A stretch of 64,000 bases of DNA from Pseudoalteromonas sp. NBT06-2 (GTDB lineage Bacteria > Pseudomonadota > Gammaproteobacteria > Enterobacterales > Alteromonadaceae), in the NCBI RefSeq assembly GCF_002276045.1, contig NZ_NQMR01000004.1, positions 62,001 through 126,000 of the forward strand, written 5' to 3'. The translations under genes were made by a program, and so were the position numbers. Of the stretch, positions 27,615 through 36,718 are shown in pieces. How positions within the stretch are numbered: position 1 is the first letter of the stretch; each line of letters opens with the position of its first letter. Under the pieces are notes generated by a model. That model saw only the letters and a list, made by a program, of their open reading frames with translations, made no database searches and had not been told where the DNA came from.

Positions 27615-27832
27615 TTAACCACCCAATTGCAAAAAATTAAAATTAGCTTTGTTTTGATGACTTATTTTCTCGTTTTTAAAGTCAAATAGAAAGGAGTTAA
27701 CAACATTCATCATTTCTTGTTAACAAACTCATAAAAACAATAACTTACAATTAATCAGTAAAATTACTTGTTGCAATAAGTAATTAAACTTGTTCAAATG
27801 TATCATGTCTAAAACAAGTGAAGTGAAGTAAA

Positions 27833-28714
27833 GTGTTAACGTATCAAGCATTTTTTGGCAAAAGAGTAATTGTTACATTTTTGTGTACAGTATTTGTTGC
27901 CATGTTCTACTTAGGAAATACAAGTTTGAAAAGGGTGGATGAGTCAATCCCTGTTTTTCTTGAGATATCTAAAACATGTAAAACCAAAGGTAAAGCTTTT
28001 GATAATAATTTAATTATTTATGTTCCTTCTGAAGCCGTTGCAAAACAAGTTTCAAACAAACTATGTAAAGATAATGTTGTAGCTAAACAATATGGCAATG
28101 TAATTGTACATTGGGGTTATAAATTAGGAGATTCAGTGGAGTTTTTAGGTAAAGGTGTTGCTGATCTGATCCTTGCAAAAGAAAATATTATGCAAGCATT
28201 TATGGCTGAGTCTACCTATAACTATCAAGCTGTTTTGGGCTATTCTAACTACACAGCTTTTTTTATTTCACTGAAAGATAAACCAAAACTTAATAAATTA
28301 TATTTTTTAGATAAAAAAATTGGTTTATTGGATTACCCAACAAGTCGTTCAGGCCATATATTACCAAAATCATTATTTAAAAATTTAAAAATAAATATAG
28401 ATAATTTAGATATTACTTATGCTAACTCACATGAAGGATTAAGAGAGCTATTAGCTAGTGGTAAGGTTGATTTAATTGCATCATATTGGAAGCAAGGTGA
28501 CGAAGAGCAGTTTTCAAAAAATTATATTATGCCCATAAGTGATCCAATAAGTGGCAGTAAGTGGTACTTAAAAATGGATGTTGAAAATACCGATTTATTA
28601 TGTGCAGTTCAAAAAAAATTACTTGAGTTAGCACAAGAAAATGAAGCAACATATTTTAACCATGTTAAATTATTTAAATCGTGTCAAAATATTATGTCAA
28701 AAAAGGCACTCTAA
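27833..28714 (+). CDS. Periplasmic binding-protein-like protein, membrane-anchored
   Basis: A 293-residue protein with a GTG start after AAGTGAAGTAAA. An N-terminal helix (about 12-30) is followed by a periplasmic domain resembling substrate-binding proteins of the PhnD/phosphonate type. It shows VAKQYGNVIVHWGYKLGDSV, DLILAKENIM, YLDKKIGLLDYPTSRSGH-like and HEGLRELLASGKVDLIASYW segments. The last is the usual second-lobe pattern (repetition plus G-x-V-D). Four cysteines may form disulfides. It lies one base before a two-TM protein gene, with no ABC permease or ATPase. I infer a ligand-sensing role with the downstream protein. The exact ligand is unknown. Confidence 0.65.
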   Translation: MLTYQAFFGKRVIVTFLCTVFVAMFYLGNTSLKRVDESIPVFLEISKTCKTKGKAFDNNLIIYVPSEAVAKQVSNKLCKDNVVAKQYGNVIVHWGYKLGDSVEFLGKGVADLILAKENIMQAFMAESTYNYQAVLGYSNYTAFFISLKDKPKLNKLYFLDKKIGLLDYPTSRSGHILPKSLFKNLKINIDNLDITYANSHEGLRELLASGKVDLIASYWKQGDEEQFSKNYIMPISDPISGSKWYLKMDVENTDLLCAVQKKLLELAQENEATYFNHVKLFKSCQNIMSKKAL

Positions 28715-28715
28715 A

Positions 28716-29645
28716 ATGCTTAAATATCATAAATTTTTAATATCATTTGGATTGTTTTGGTTTTTATTTCAATTGCCATTTTCATTCGGTGTTTATTTAA
28801 AGCATCAAGATAATCTAAATCAATCAATTAATCATATACAAACCAGATTAGCACTGGATTTACCTCGCTTAAGTTTGCCTGATAAATCTCTTAATAATGT
28901 AGGTAATGAGGCTTCAGTTAAAAAGTACATTGAAAATTTTAATTTTCAATTAACTAAAATGGAATTTAGCTCACAAATAAACTCAATTCAAAATATTTCG
29001 GTTAAAAACAATATAACAGATACTTATATTGAACGTACTTTGCTTACTCTTGGCGGATCAATTAGTATAAAAATAGCAATTAAAACACTTCCTTTGAGTA
29101 ACTATTTCAGTGTAATGCCAATAATTTTAGCAATATTGTTTTTATATTTATCTTTAGATCACATTATAATATGGCAAAATCGAAATAGGCAATTACCTTT
29201 ATTGTTAGATGAGCCTCAACCAATACTGATTATAAACCTCAAAGAAAAGGTTATTAGCAATAGTAAAACACAGTCAGCAATACCGCTGGCAAATAAACCT
29301 TTATGTTTTTATGTCGCACTAACAGAGTTTTGCACCACCAATAAAGAGGTTATTTTAAATCAAAATAAAGATTTACCAATAGAGTTAACTGACTTGGCAA
29401 ACAAGTATTTCCTTCGTTTAATTGAACTAGGTCACACAGTTCGTAAAAGACCCAACTTTAGTAATAGTTTAGAAAAAACACTCAGTGAGATCAGGGCAGC
29501 ATTAGATGAAGCCTTTACTGACATGCCAGAAATAAAGAAAATATATTATCCGCCAAAAGCGCATGGTGAAGGCTCAAGATCTAAATTACACCATTACGGG
29601 TTAAATTTAATTGAAAGTAAACATATAGATATTATAGGAAAATAA
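28716..29645 (+). CDS. Two-TM protein with conserved cytoplasmic C-terminal domain
   Basis: A 309-residue membrane protein I do not recognise. I take the ATG at 28716, immediately after the upstream stop, over an earlier in-frame ATG lying inside the previous gene. Topology: TM1 (about 8-28), a periplasmic loop (about 30-128), TM2 (about 130-150, SVMPIILAILFLYLSL), then a cytoplasmic domain (about 155-309). The C-terminal part has a wHTH-like order: helices ending LSEIRAALDEAF, then PPKAHGEGSRSKLHHYGL. That motif looks highly constrained. Together with the upstream binding protein it could form a transmembrane signalling pair. This is inference. Confidence 0.6.
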   Translation: MLKYHKFLISFGLFWFLFQLPFSFGVYLKHQDNLNQSINHIQTRLALDLPRLSLPDKSLNNVGNEASVKKYIENFNFQLTKMEFSSQINSIQNISVKNNITDTYIERTLLTLGGSISIKIAIKTLPLSNYFSVMPIILAILFLYLSLDHIIIWQNRNRQLPLLLDEPQPILIINLKEKVISNSKTQSAIPLANKPLCFYVALTEFCTTNKEVILNQNKDLPIELTDLANKYFLRLIELGHTVRKRPNFSNSLEKTLSEIRAALDEAFTDMPEIKKIYYPPKAHGEGSRSKLHHYGLNLIESKHIDIIGK

Positions 29646-29656
29646 ACAATAGCGTA

Positions 29657-29693
29657 TTGTTCGGTATCAAAAGTAAACCTTAATACCGAACAA
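29657..29693. terminator. Hairpin between convergent genes
   Basis: A perfect 11-bp inverted repeat, TTGTTCGGTAT / ATACCGAACAA, with a 15-base loop lies between the two-TM protein gene and the convergent nucleotidase gene. The T tract is weak, so termination in either direction is only probable. Confidence 0.6.
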
Positions 29694-29700
29694 ATTAATA

Positions 29701-31359
29701 TTATTGGTATTTTATCTCACCTTTAGGAGAGAAGTCACTGGCATTAATAGGAGAGTTTTTTATCAAAAATTCTTTTAATACTTCTGCATCAATAAAGTTT
29801 GTCGCGACATAACCTGGATGCTTATTTAATTTAGGGTAACCATCACCACCTGCAGCATTGTAACTATTAAGACTAAATCTATAGGTACGATTTAAATTTA
29901 ATGGCTTATTTTGTATTTTAATATTTTGTGCAACACCATTTTTTAATGTTAAAGATACACCATAAAATTGTGTATAAGCCCCTGCATCAGATGGAAAACT
30001 GGCTACTGTTGATAAAAAGGACTTTATTTCTTTGCCGTTCATTTCCACATAAGTTAAACGATTTTTAAAAGGATGGACTGTTAAAACATTTTTGTAATTG
30101 ACGTCTCCTGCTGCAATTGAGTTTCTGATCCCGCCACCACTAATTACGCCAAAATCAGCATCTACTTTTTTCATTTGCGCTGCAGCGATTAATTTACCAA
30201 GATTTGTTTGATGAAATCTTACGTGATTTCGTTCACCATCTAAATCACCTTTCAATTTGGCAATAGGTTGAGTTAGCTGTTTTTGACCTTGCTTTTGATA
30301 TTGCGCTAGAAATTTATAAATCTTAGGATCGTTTGCAATCTTTTCACCAACAAGTTCTTTTGATTTTGTGCCATCAGTTGCAACAATTAATCTTTTATAG
30401 TTAACAGGAATTAATTGGTAATCAAGTAATTTTAATTCTTTGTTGCGATACTCAAATTCTGCTTTACCCACATATTTCCCCCATTCATGCGCTTGCATGA
30501 TCCAAGTGCCATTTTGTTGATCAGGAATGCATTTATCTCCAGGTTTAAAATCTGTATCATACATATTTTCACTGTCCATACAAGCCGGTTCTTGTGAATG
30601 ACCACCAATGATCACATCTAATAATCCCGCTTCTAAATTACGTGCTAAGCTAACATCTCCAGGTGCGTTAATGCCATATTGTGCGTCTATAAAATGACCC
30701 ATATGGGTAACTGCTATAATAATATCTGGATTGTCAGTTTTCTTTAAATTATGGATCAGTTTCTGAGTTGTATTTGTTGGAGATTCAAACTTAAGATGAC
30801 TTATATACTCAGGATTACCAATTTTTGCTGTATCTGTTGTTGTTAACCCAATTACAGCAATTTTAAGACCGTTTTTATTAAATACTTTGTAAGCTTGAAA
30901 CGGACGCTCCCCTGTTGTTTTATCATATATATTTGCAGACAAAAGTGGAAAGTTAGCCCATTTTTGTTGTTTTTCTAATACTGATATAGGATTGTCAAAC
31001 TCGTGGTTGCCGATTGCCATCGCATCATAACCTAATAAAGACATGGCTTTGAAATCAGGTTCAGCATGCAGCATATCAGATTCTGGGATCCCTGTATTAA
31101 TATCACCACCAGATAGTAATAATACTTCACTGCCTTTTGCCTTAGCCTGAGCACGAAGTTGATCTAGTAATGTTTTACGAGCAGCCATACCGTACTCGCC
31201 ATCTTTATTGTGCCAAAAGCGACCATGATTATCATTGGTATGTAATATTGTGATTTTTTGTGAATTTGACTCAGGGGTTTGCGTTTGAATTAAAGAGCAA
31301 GCGTTTAATGAAAAAATACTTGAAAGTAAAACCATTTTGTATATTTGTGATAAAACCAT
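29701..31359 (-). CDS. ushA: UshA-like 5'-nucleotidase / UDP-sugar hydrolase lipoprotein
   Basis: A 552-residue metallophosphatase very similar along its length to Escherichia coli UshA (550 residues). Metal ligands are in HTNDNHGRFW, SGGDINTG, IGNHEFDNP, THMGH and GGHSQEP. The C-terminal substrate-binding domain carries GGGIRNSI and NSYNAAGGDGYP. Unlike E. coli UshA, the N terminus has a lipobox (FSLNACSLI), so it should be an outer-membrane lipoprotein, as in vibrio NutA. It hydrolyses extracellular nucleotides to nucleosides and phosphate. The ATG at 31359 has TAGGTT in front. An in-frame ATG eight codons later is possible. Confidence 0.93.
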   Translation of the reverse strand: MVLSQIYKMVLLSSIFSLNACSLIQTQTPESNSQKITILHTNDNHGRFWHNKDGEYGMAARKTLLDQLRAQAKAKGSEVLLLSGGDINTGIPESDMLHAEPDFKAMSLLGYDAMAIGNHEFDNPISVLEKQQKWANFPLLSANIYDKTTGERPFQAYKVFNKNGLKIAVIGLTTTDTAKIGNPEYISHLKFESPTNTTQKLIHNLKKTDNPDIIIAVTHMGHFIDAQYGINAPGDVSLARNLEAGLLDVIIGGHSQEPACMDSENMYDTDFKPGDKCIPDQQNGTWIMQAHEWGKYVGKAEFEYRNKELKLLDYQLIPVNYKRLIVATDGTKSKELVGEKIANDPKIYKFLAQYQKQGQKQLTQPIAKLKGDLDGERNHVRFHQTNLGKLIAAAQMKKVDADFGVISGGGIRNSIAAGDVNYKNVLTVHPFKNRLTYVEMNGKEIKSFLSTVASFPSDAGAYTQFYGVSLTLKNGVAQNIKIQNKPLNLNRTYRFSLNSYNAAGGDGYPKLNKHPGYVATNFIDAEVLKEFLIKNSPINASDFSPKGEIKYQ

Positions 31360-31470
31360 AATGAACCTATATTTTCAAAAAAAAATAGCTATTTAAATAT
31401 TAATTCCGATAATTAAGTGACCACTCAGAGCTTATGAGGCTTTACAATGCTAGGCATGTCAGTGAATTTA

Positions 31471-31663
31471 TGGTATTCCCTTTAGAACTGACATAACAAC
31501 GCAGTGTAAATTCACAAAAACTCCTTTTATGCGGGTTTAAAAGCGCTTTATGCTGCGTTATTGGTTTTGATAAGGGAATAACCATTGTCTATAACCAATG
31601 CCCTAACTAAAGCGCTTTGAACTCACGCTGATTGAGTGCTTTATTAACGGAAATGGTATAAAT
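31471..31663. repeat. Dispersed MITE-like repeat, copy 2 (inverted to copy 1)
   Basis: The core at about 31535-31620 contains TTTATGCTGCGTTATT and TTTTGATAAGGGAA, the reverse complement of the repeat near 829-906 (28 of 30 bases match over the best stretch, with scattered matches beyond). The end near 31655 (TGGTATA) resembles the TATACC terminus of copy 1. A further TTGAAGTGACGTGTGTATA end-like sequence lies at 31751-31769. It carries no coding capacity. Confidence 0.55.
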
Positions 31664-31769
31664 AGCCATCTGATAATGTTTATATGGTAACTGAAAATTG
31701 AGATTTGAACAATTATACTCGTCTTTCTAAAGAGTCCTTAAGAGCCCATTTTGAAGTGACGTGTGTATA

Positions 31770-32079
31770 CAAGCTACTTTTTGAGGTGAAATAATACTTT
31801 TGTTTGATATCGACTACTGTACTCCTTTAAAAATAGGCTAATAACTAATATTTAAAAATACAGTATTCGAACACTTAATTTTAAAATTCATGTGCTTATA
31901 TCATTATATTTTTTATGTTTTATCTAAAGTTAAACTAATTATAGGAAAAAGCGAAACATGTAACTCAATGTTAATTCAAACATCTAAAATGTTATCAAAT
32001 AAGCTATTTATGGTTTTTTGAACTGCAAGTGTTTATGCTAGCTTACCTAACAATAAAACAACAAAGTAGTAACGTTTAA
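31770..32079. other. Upstream spacer of the cyclophilin gene
   Basis: This AT-rich spacer of about 310 bases follows the repeat region and precedes the cyclophilin gene. I see no gene, RNA or strong hairpin. It should contain the cyclophilin promoter, but no hexamers could be assigned with confidence. Only AAAGTAGTAACG precedes the ATG, a poor ribosome-binding site. Confidence 0.4.
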
Positions 32080-32829
32080 ATGAAAAGTAAACTAAACAAG
32101 GTTCTTAAACCTTTAATTACAATTGGTGCATTAACATTGTCACACTTGTCACAAGCCACAATTGTTGAATTTCAAACAACGCATGGTAACTTTAAAGTCA
32201 ATTTGTTTGATCTGACGACCCCAAAAACAGTAGAAAACTTTCTTCATTATGTAAATGAAAATAAATATGAAAACGTACTTATCCACCGAGTTGCGAGTGA
32301 AAGCTCTGGTGGCACAATAGTACAAGGAGGTGGGTATCAAAATAATGGTACATATAGTGCGCCACATATCTCCACGATTGGAACTGTAAAAAATGAACCT
32401 GTCTGGTCAAATGTTAAAGGTACTATTGCAATGGCTAAAGGCAGTGATCCAGATAGTGCTACGAGTGAATGGTTTGTTAATTTACATGATAATAGTGATA
32501 ACGGCTTTAAATTAGATACTCAAACGGGTGGTTTTACAGTGTTTGGTCACATTGTTGAAGGCATGGAGCACCTAGAAGCTATTTCAAACTTGACACTATG
32601 TGGAAGTAGACCAATGGTTGAGTGTGTTGAAAGTAGTGAAAACTTTGTAACTATCACTCATACATTAGTTCTCGACGATGATCCTGCATCAGCAAATACT
32701 CTTTCACCAATCAAAAATACGCTTTTAGAAGAAGATAAAAAAGATACAAGCACGAGTGGAGGTTCCATTGCATGGTTGAGTATATTAGCCTTTGGGCTTA
32801 TTGCTTTTCGAAAAAAAATGATTGAGTAA
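32080..32829 (+). CDS. Exported cyclophilin-type peptidylprolyl isomerase with GlyGly-CTERM tail
   Basis: A 249-residue protein. The signal peptide (to about 26, SQAT) is followed by a PpiA-like cyclophilin domain (about 27-205) with TTPKTVENFLHYVN, VQGGGY, GTIAMAK and ATSEWFVNL. A linker and a C-terminal GG-S-IAWLSILAFGLIAFRKK segment complete it. The tail (Gly-Gly, one hydrophobic helix, basic end) fits the GlyGly-CTERM sorting signal processed by rhombosortase. A sorted surface cyclophilin would be unusual, since PpiA is normally soluble in the periplasm. A conserved-looking cysteine pair lies in LCGSRPMVEC. It is transcribed alone. Confidence 0.88.
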   Translation: MKSKLNKVLKPLITIGALTLSHLSQATIVEFQTTHGNFKVNLFDLTTPKTVENFLHYVNENKYENVLIHRVASESSGGTIVQGGGYQNNGTYSAPHISTIGTVKNEPVWSNVKGTIAMAKGSDPDSATSEWFVNLHDNSDNGFKLDTQTGGFTVFGHIVEGMEHLEAISNLTLCGSRPMVECVESSENFVTITHTLVLDDDPASANTLSPIKNTLLEEDKKDTSTSGGSIAWLSILAFGLIAFRKKMIE

Positions 32830-32945
32830 ATTTAAACCAATAAAAGCAATCAGTTAAGATTTTTTAAACTGCAACAAAATTAATAGATACTAAATAGGAA
32901 ATAATGATTTTTTTGTACTTTATCTGAGACTAACGTATTGAAGTT

Positions 32946-32982
32946 ATCTATAGCTTAGATATTTTATAGTTAAGCTATAGAT
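32946..32982. terminator. Hairpin overlapping the pqiC stop codon
   Basis: A perfect 12-bp inverted repeat, ATCTATAGCTTA / TAAGCTATAGAT, has a 13-base loop. The right arm includes the pqiC stop codon (32975-32977). It lies between convergent genes and may end both transcripts, though no long T run follows. Confidence 0.55.
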
Positions 32983-33595
32983 GAGTTGATAATTTATCAA
33001 GTGCTAACATAAAATCATTATTTACTTTAAGCCATAATGATTCTAACGCAGATACTAAACCAATATAACCATCTTCACAAAGCAGCTTGTGTTCATTAAA
33101 ATATTGTTGCTGCAAAAGTGAAATTCTGCCATTTTTGTGATGTTTATATAATTGCCACATGCCTGAAATTTCTGCATCATTATTTAAGCCGCCATTAAAT
33201 CTGTTTATATGCCATTTAACCTCAAAACGTACATTACTTTGAATTTGATTTTCACGCGCTCTTTGAGTGAGAATTAGCCAATTTTTTTTCATTGAAACAA
33301 GATTTGATTCTGCACTTGAAAGTAGCATTTGATCAGGTGAGGTACTCCAAAGATGCCAGTTAGCATTTTGTAATTGATATCTATTTAACCGCATTGCTAT
33401 ACCGCGATTGTTCAAACTACCCGGTAAGTGGATATCAGAAATCATTAACGTAGGTTTAGCAACAGAGTTTGAGATGCTCAATATGTTATTTTGATCATAA
33501 AATTGATAGTAGCGAGTCTTATTTAAACTGTTATTTTGAGAGCACGCACTCAAGAACACAATTATTAAGAAGACTAATACTGATTTATAAAGCAT
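32975..33595 (-). CDS. pqiC: PqiC lipoprotein
   Basis: A 206-residue outer-membrane lipoprotein with lipobox FLSACSQN. It is third in the pqiABC order and starts directly at the pqiB stop. PqiC (YmbA-type, DUF330) anchors the PqiB tunnel to the outer membrane for lipid transport between membranes. The RYYQF start of the mature domain and the DIHLPGSLNNRGIAMRLN-like segment match the ABC-type transport auxiliary lipoprotein family. The sequence is more diverged than PqiA and PqiB, as is usual. Confidence 0.88.
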   Translation of the reverse strand: MLYKSVLVFLIIVFLSACSQNNSLNKTRYYQFYDQNNILSISNSVAKPTLMISDIHLPGSLNNRGIAMRLNRYQLQNANWHLWSTSPDQMLLSSAESNLVSMKKNWLILTQRARENQIQSNVRFEVKWHINRFNGGLNNDAEISGMWQLYKHHKNGRISLLQQQYFNEHKLLCEDGYIGLVSALESLWLKVNNDFMLALDKLSTHL

Positions 33596-35254
33596 TTACT
33601 TTTTACTCCTAGGTTCAATATCTTGAGTATTATTTTTATCGAAAAGCATCATGTTAGGTTGCTCATTTAAGCTTTTAGTAAAAGGCTGTAGTTCTTGACT
33701 TAGTTGTTTTATTTCAGCCAACGTACTTTTTATTTCTTCATAAACTTGAGATCCATCTTCATAATCAGACATGGTTTTTCTAAATTGCTTCATGGTTTGA
33801 TCAAACTGAGCCATACTTTGTGTGACTTGTGTCATTGTTTGATTAAAGTTTTCTGGAACTATCTGTGTATAATCCTGTTCTATTAAGGAACTGATTTGGG
33901 ATGCTAGAATTTCATATTTAGACATCGATTTTTCAAATTGTGCTAAAGAACCTTCAATATTAAGTTTATTAAATTTTGTTAAAACTTCAGATATTTGATT
34001 TGTTAATACACTAAAACCGCTGGATATACTAGGTAGTATTGGATAATTGGCAATTGTCTCAACCTGATACTTAGGTGCATCTGTATAAATATCAAAATCA
34101 ATATATAATGCACCTGTAATTAAATTTCCTGGTTTTAAAGATGCACGCATACCTTTTTTTAGCCAAGTTTTTAAATGCGATTGCCAAAAATTTTTTGAAA
34201 CTTTTCCGTTATAGAATATTCTTTTATATTCCACTTTTATTAATACTGGAACTCTTGTATCTTCGGTTGCAAAATATGCAGGCTTATCATCAACAATAAG
34301 CATAGCAGGAGATTCTACAACGGTGCCTATTCTTATGCCTCTATATTCTACTGGTGCGCCCGCATTTAACCCTCGGATAGATTGTTCAAACTGTATGACA
34401 TAATAATCATACAAAAAGTATCTTTGCTCGAGTGCTTTTTTGTAGTTTTTACTTAAAGAAAATATATGACCTGCTGTCACTATGTCGCCTGGTTTTTCAC
34501 GTTCTGGAACCCTAAAGGATATACCTCCCTTTAACATTTTACTCAAAGAACCTGTTTTTATATTGATACCATCGGCAGATAAGTCGACTTCAAGCCCTGA
34601 ATTGACCCAAAAAACAGTATTAAATGTCACTAAGTTTTGAAAAGGTGCTTTGATAAATATTTGATAGCGCATAGTTTGCTCTTGCCAGTCAAAATGAGCT
34701 GTTTCAATTTGGCCTACTTCATAACCTTTATAATATAATCCAGTACCAACCTCTATGACTTCAGAATTACGACTGAGCAGGTTAAATCGACCACCTTTAA
34801 TATCATGAGCAATTAAAGGTGGTTCATCAAGTAATGTAAAATAACTACTGGTATCTTCAATTGAACCAGGGGAAAATTCAAGATAAACACCTGAAAGTAA
34901 GGTATTTAACCCTGTTATACCGGCTTTATCTATTCTGGGTTTAACTACCCAGATTTTAGCATCTTCAGTGAGTAAGTGCTGATATCGTTTATCAATCTCT
35001 GCGCGTGCTATAACGTACTTTCGATCATCAGATAGTTTTACATCTGTGATCACCCCCATATTAACACTACGTACTTTTATCTGTGTTTTACCTGTAATAA
35101 TACCTTCAGCATGGGGCATTCGTATAAAAACCTCTTCACCCTTAGCACTTTGATATTGGTAAACCATCCAAATTCCAACAAATAAAGCAATAAAAGGCAG
35201 TATCCATATTGGCGATATTTTAGCACCTTGTTTTATTTTTGCTGATTGTGTCAT
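33596..35254 (-). CDS. pqiB: PqiB, MCE-domain intermembrane lipid transport protein
   Basis: A 552-residue protein with one N-terminal membrane anchor (about 12-31, SPIWILPFIALFVGIWMVYQ) and three MCE domains (about 40-145, 155-265, 275-400, the last with GLNAGAPVEYRGIRIGTVV). A long C-terminal helical needle (about 430-530, many Q and hydrophobic heptads) follows. This is the PqiB layout, in which hexamers form a syringe-like tunnel across the periplasm. The length is close to the Escherichia coli protein (546). It overlaps pqiA by four bases, so translation is coupled. Confidence 0.95.
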   Translation of the reverse strand: MTQSAKIKQGAKISPIWILPFIALFVGIWMVYQYQSAKGEEVFIRMPHAEGIITGKTQIKVRSVNMGVITDVKLSDDRKYVIARAEIDKRYQHLLTEDAKIWVVKPRIDKAGITGLNTLLSGVYLEFSPGSIEDTSSYFTLLDEPPLIAHDIKGGRFNLLSRNSEVIEVGTGLYYKGYEVGQIETAHFDWQEQTMRYQIFIKAPFQNLVTFNTVFWVNSGLEVDLSADGINIKTGSLSKMLKGGISFRVPEREKPGDIVTAGHIFSLSKNYKKALEQRYFLYDYYVIQFEQSIRGLNAGAPVEYRGIRIGTVVESPAMLIVDDKPAYFATEDTRVPVLIKVEYKRIFYNGKVSKNFWQSHLKTWLKKGMRASLKPGNLITGALYIDFDIYTDAPKYQVETIANYPILPSISSGFSVLTNQISEVLTKFNKLNIEGSLAQFEKSMSKYEILASQISSLIEQDYTQIVPENFNQTMTQVTQSMAQFDQTMKQFRKTMSDYEDGSQVYEEIKSTLAEIKQLSQELQPFTKSLNEQPNMMLFDKNNTQDIEPRSKK

Positions 35255-36501
35255 GCAATATCTCTATTATTTTCTAATGAATTTTTGCTTTTGTCCCAAA
35301 GGAGTCGAGGATCAAACGCATGAGCCGCAAACATGGATGTAAATACCATAGCAGCAAAAAAAATAGCTCCCTTACCAGGAGTAATTGACATTAATGCATC
35401 TAATTGGACTAAAGCGACTAATACAGCGACAACAAATACATCTAACATTGACCACTTGCCAATAAACTCTGTTACTTGATAGATTTTTGTATATTGATGC
35501 TGAGCAATAAAATCAATATCTTCTGTATAGCTAACAACATAACATAAAAGGCTTAATACGAATATTTTTGCTAATGGAATGATGATACTTGCAATAAAAA
35601 TAATTATAGCAATAGGATATGAGCCCATTTGCCATAAAGTGATTATACCATCCAGTATCGTTGCAGGTTCATCTTGGTTTAATACCCAAGTATGCATGAT
35701 AGGGTAGAAATTTGCAGGAACATAAAGCATTAAAGAAGTTATCAGCAAAGCAGTTACTTTTTGTATACTTAAAGGTTTTCTAAAAAATGTTTTACTATTA
35801 CATCTGGTACAATGTGATTCACATGTAAGTTGTTGGCATACTTGACATACTCTTAAGTTATTCTCTATTGCTCTTGTTGGACTACAAATAAGAGGACGAT
35901 TATCTGAACTGGAAATTTTATGCCACAATTTCTTTTTATCAATATGAGACACGGACAGTAAATAACAAATAATGAAGACAGAAAAAGCATAAAAACTTAA
36001 ACCGAAATTAATATCCGCGATTGACATTATTTTTACCATGCTGATCAATATGGCTATCATAAAAATTTCTGACATCACCCAAGGCATCATATTAAAAATT
36101 AATTTTAATAATCTAATTCCGTAGTTACGAGGGACTAATGTTAACAAACCTATATGAATTAGCACAAAAAGCACCAATAAAATCAGTGGTAAAAATATAA
36201 TTGAAATATCTATTAACAGACCCAAAAATGGACTGTTGTATTTGAATAAGATCTTACCGGCATCAAGTAAAGTGATAGTTTGCGTGATCCCTTGTTCACT
36301 AAAAGAGATAAAGGGGTAGAATAGTGCGCTTAATAACATAACGATTGCACATAGACTGAGTGCGACAACTTTTTGTTCACTATTCTCCTTTCCAACATGC
36401 AATTTACAATAACAGTTTGGGCAAGACGCAACTTGAGAAGGCTTTAAAGCTTCGATAAAAATAAGATCATCACAGTGATCACATGCTAAATGTATTTGCA
36501 T
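35251..36501 (-). CDS. pqiA: PqiA, paraquat-inducible integral membrane protein
   Basis: A 416-residue inner-membrane protein made of two similar halves. Each starts with a rubredoxin-like zinc ribbon (CDHC/CPNC near 7-31, and CQVC/CTRCNS near 215-235) and has four predicted membrane helices. It is the membrane partner of PqiB and PqiC in lipid transport. The length agrees with E. coli PqiA (417). It is the first gene of the operon, with a spacer of about 217 bases to the divergent alcohol dehydrogenase gene. In E. coli the operon is SoxRS-inducible; I see no clear SoxS box here. Confidence 0.95.
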   Translation of the reverse strand: MQIHLACDHCDDLIFIEALKPSQVASCPNCYCKLHVGKENSEQKVVALSLCAIVMLLSALFYPFISFSEQGITQTITLLDAGKILFKYNSPFLGLLIDISIIFLPLILLVLFVLIHIGLLTLVPRNYGIRLLKLIFNMMPWVMSEIFMIAILISMVKIMSIADINFGLSFYAFSVFIICYLLSVSHIDKKKLWHKISSSDNRPLICSPTRAIENNLRVCQVCQQLTCESHCTRCNSKTFFRKPLSIQKVTALLITSLMLYVPANFYPIMHTWVLNQDEPATILDGIITLWQMGSYPIAIIIFIASIIIPLAKIFVLSLLCYVVSYTEDIDFIAQHQYTKIYQVTEFIGKWSMLDVFVVAVLVALVQLDALMSITPGKGAIFFAAMVFTSMFAAHAFDPRLLWDKSKNSLENNRDIA

Positions 36502-36718
36502 TTTGAACCAAGGAAATATACTCGAAGTTTAGTGTAGTGTAAATTTTTGAAGAATACATGATTTCAAAATTATTTAACAGTTCATCACACTCAACTTTTT
36601 AAATAGTTAATAAGCGTGTTAATTAACACAAAATAGATTTAATACTCTAATTGACTTTTAACTGTTACCAAAAAAAGATAAGGTAAACTTATAAAAATAA
36701 TAATTAAGCACCCATTTT

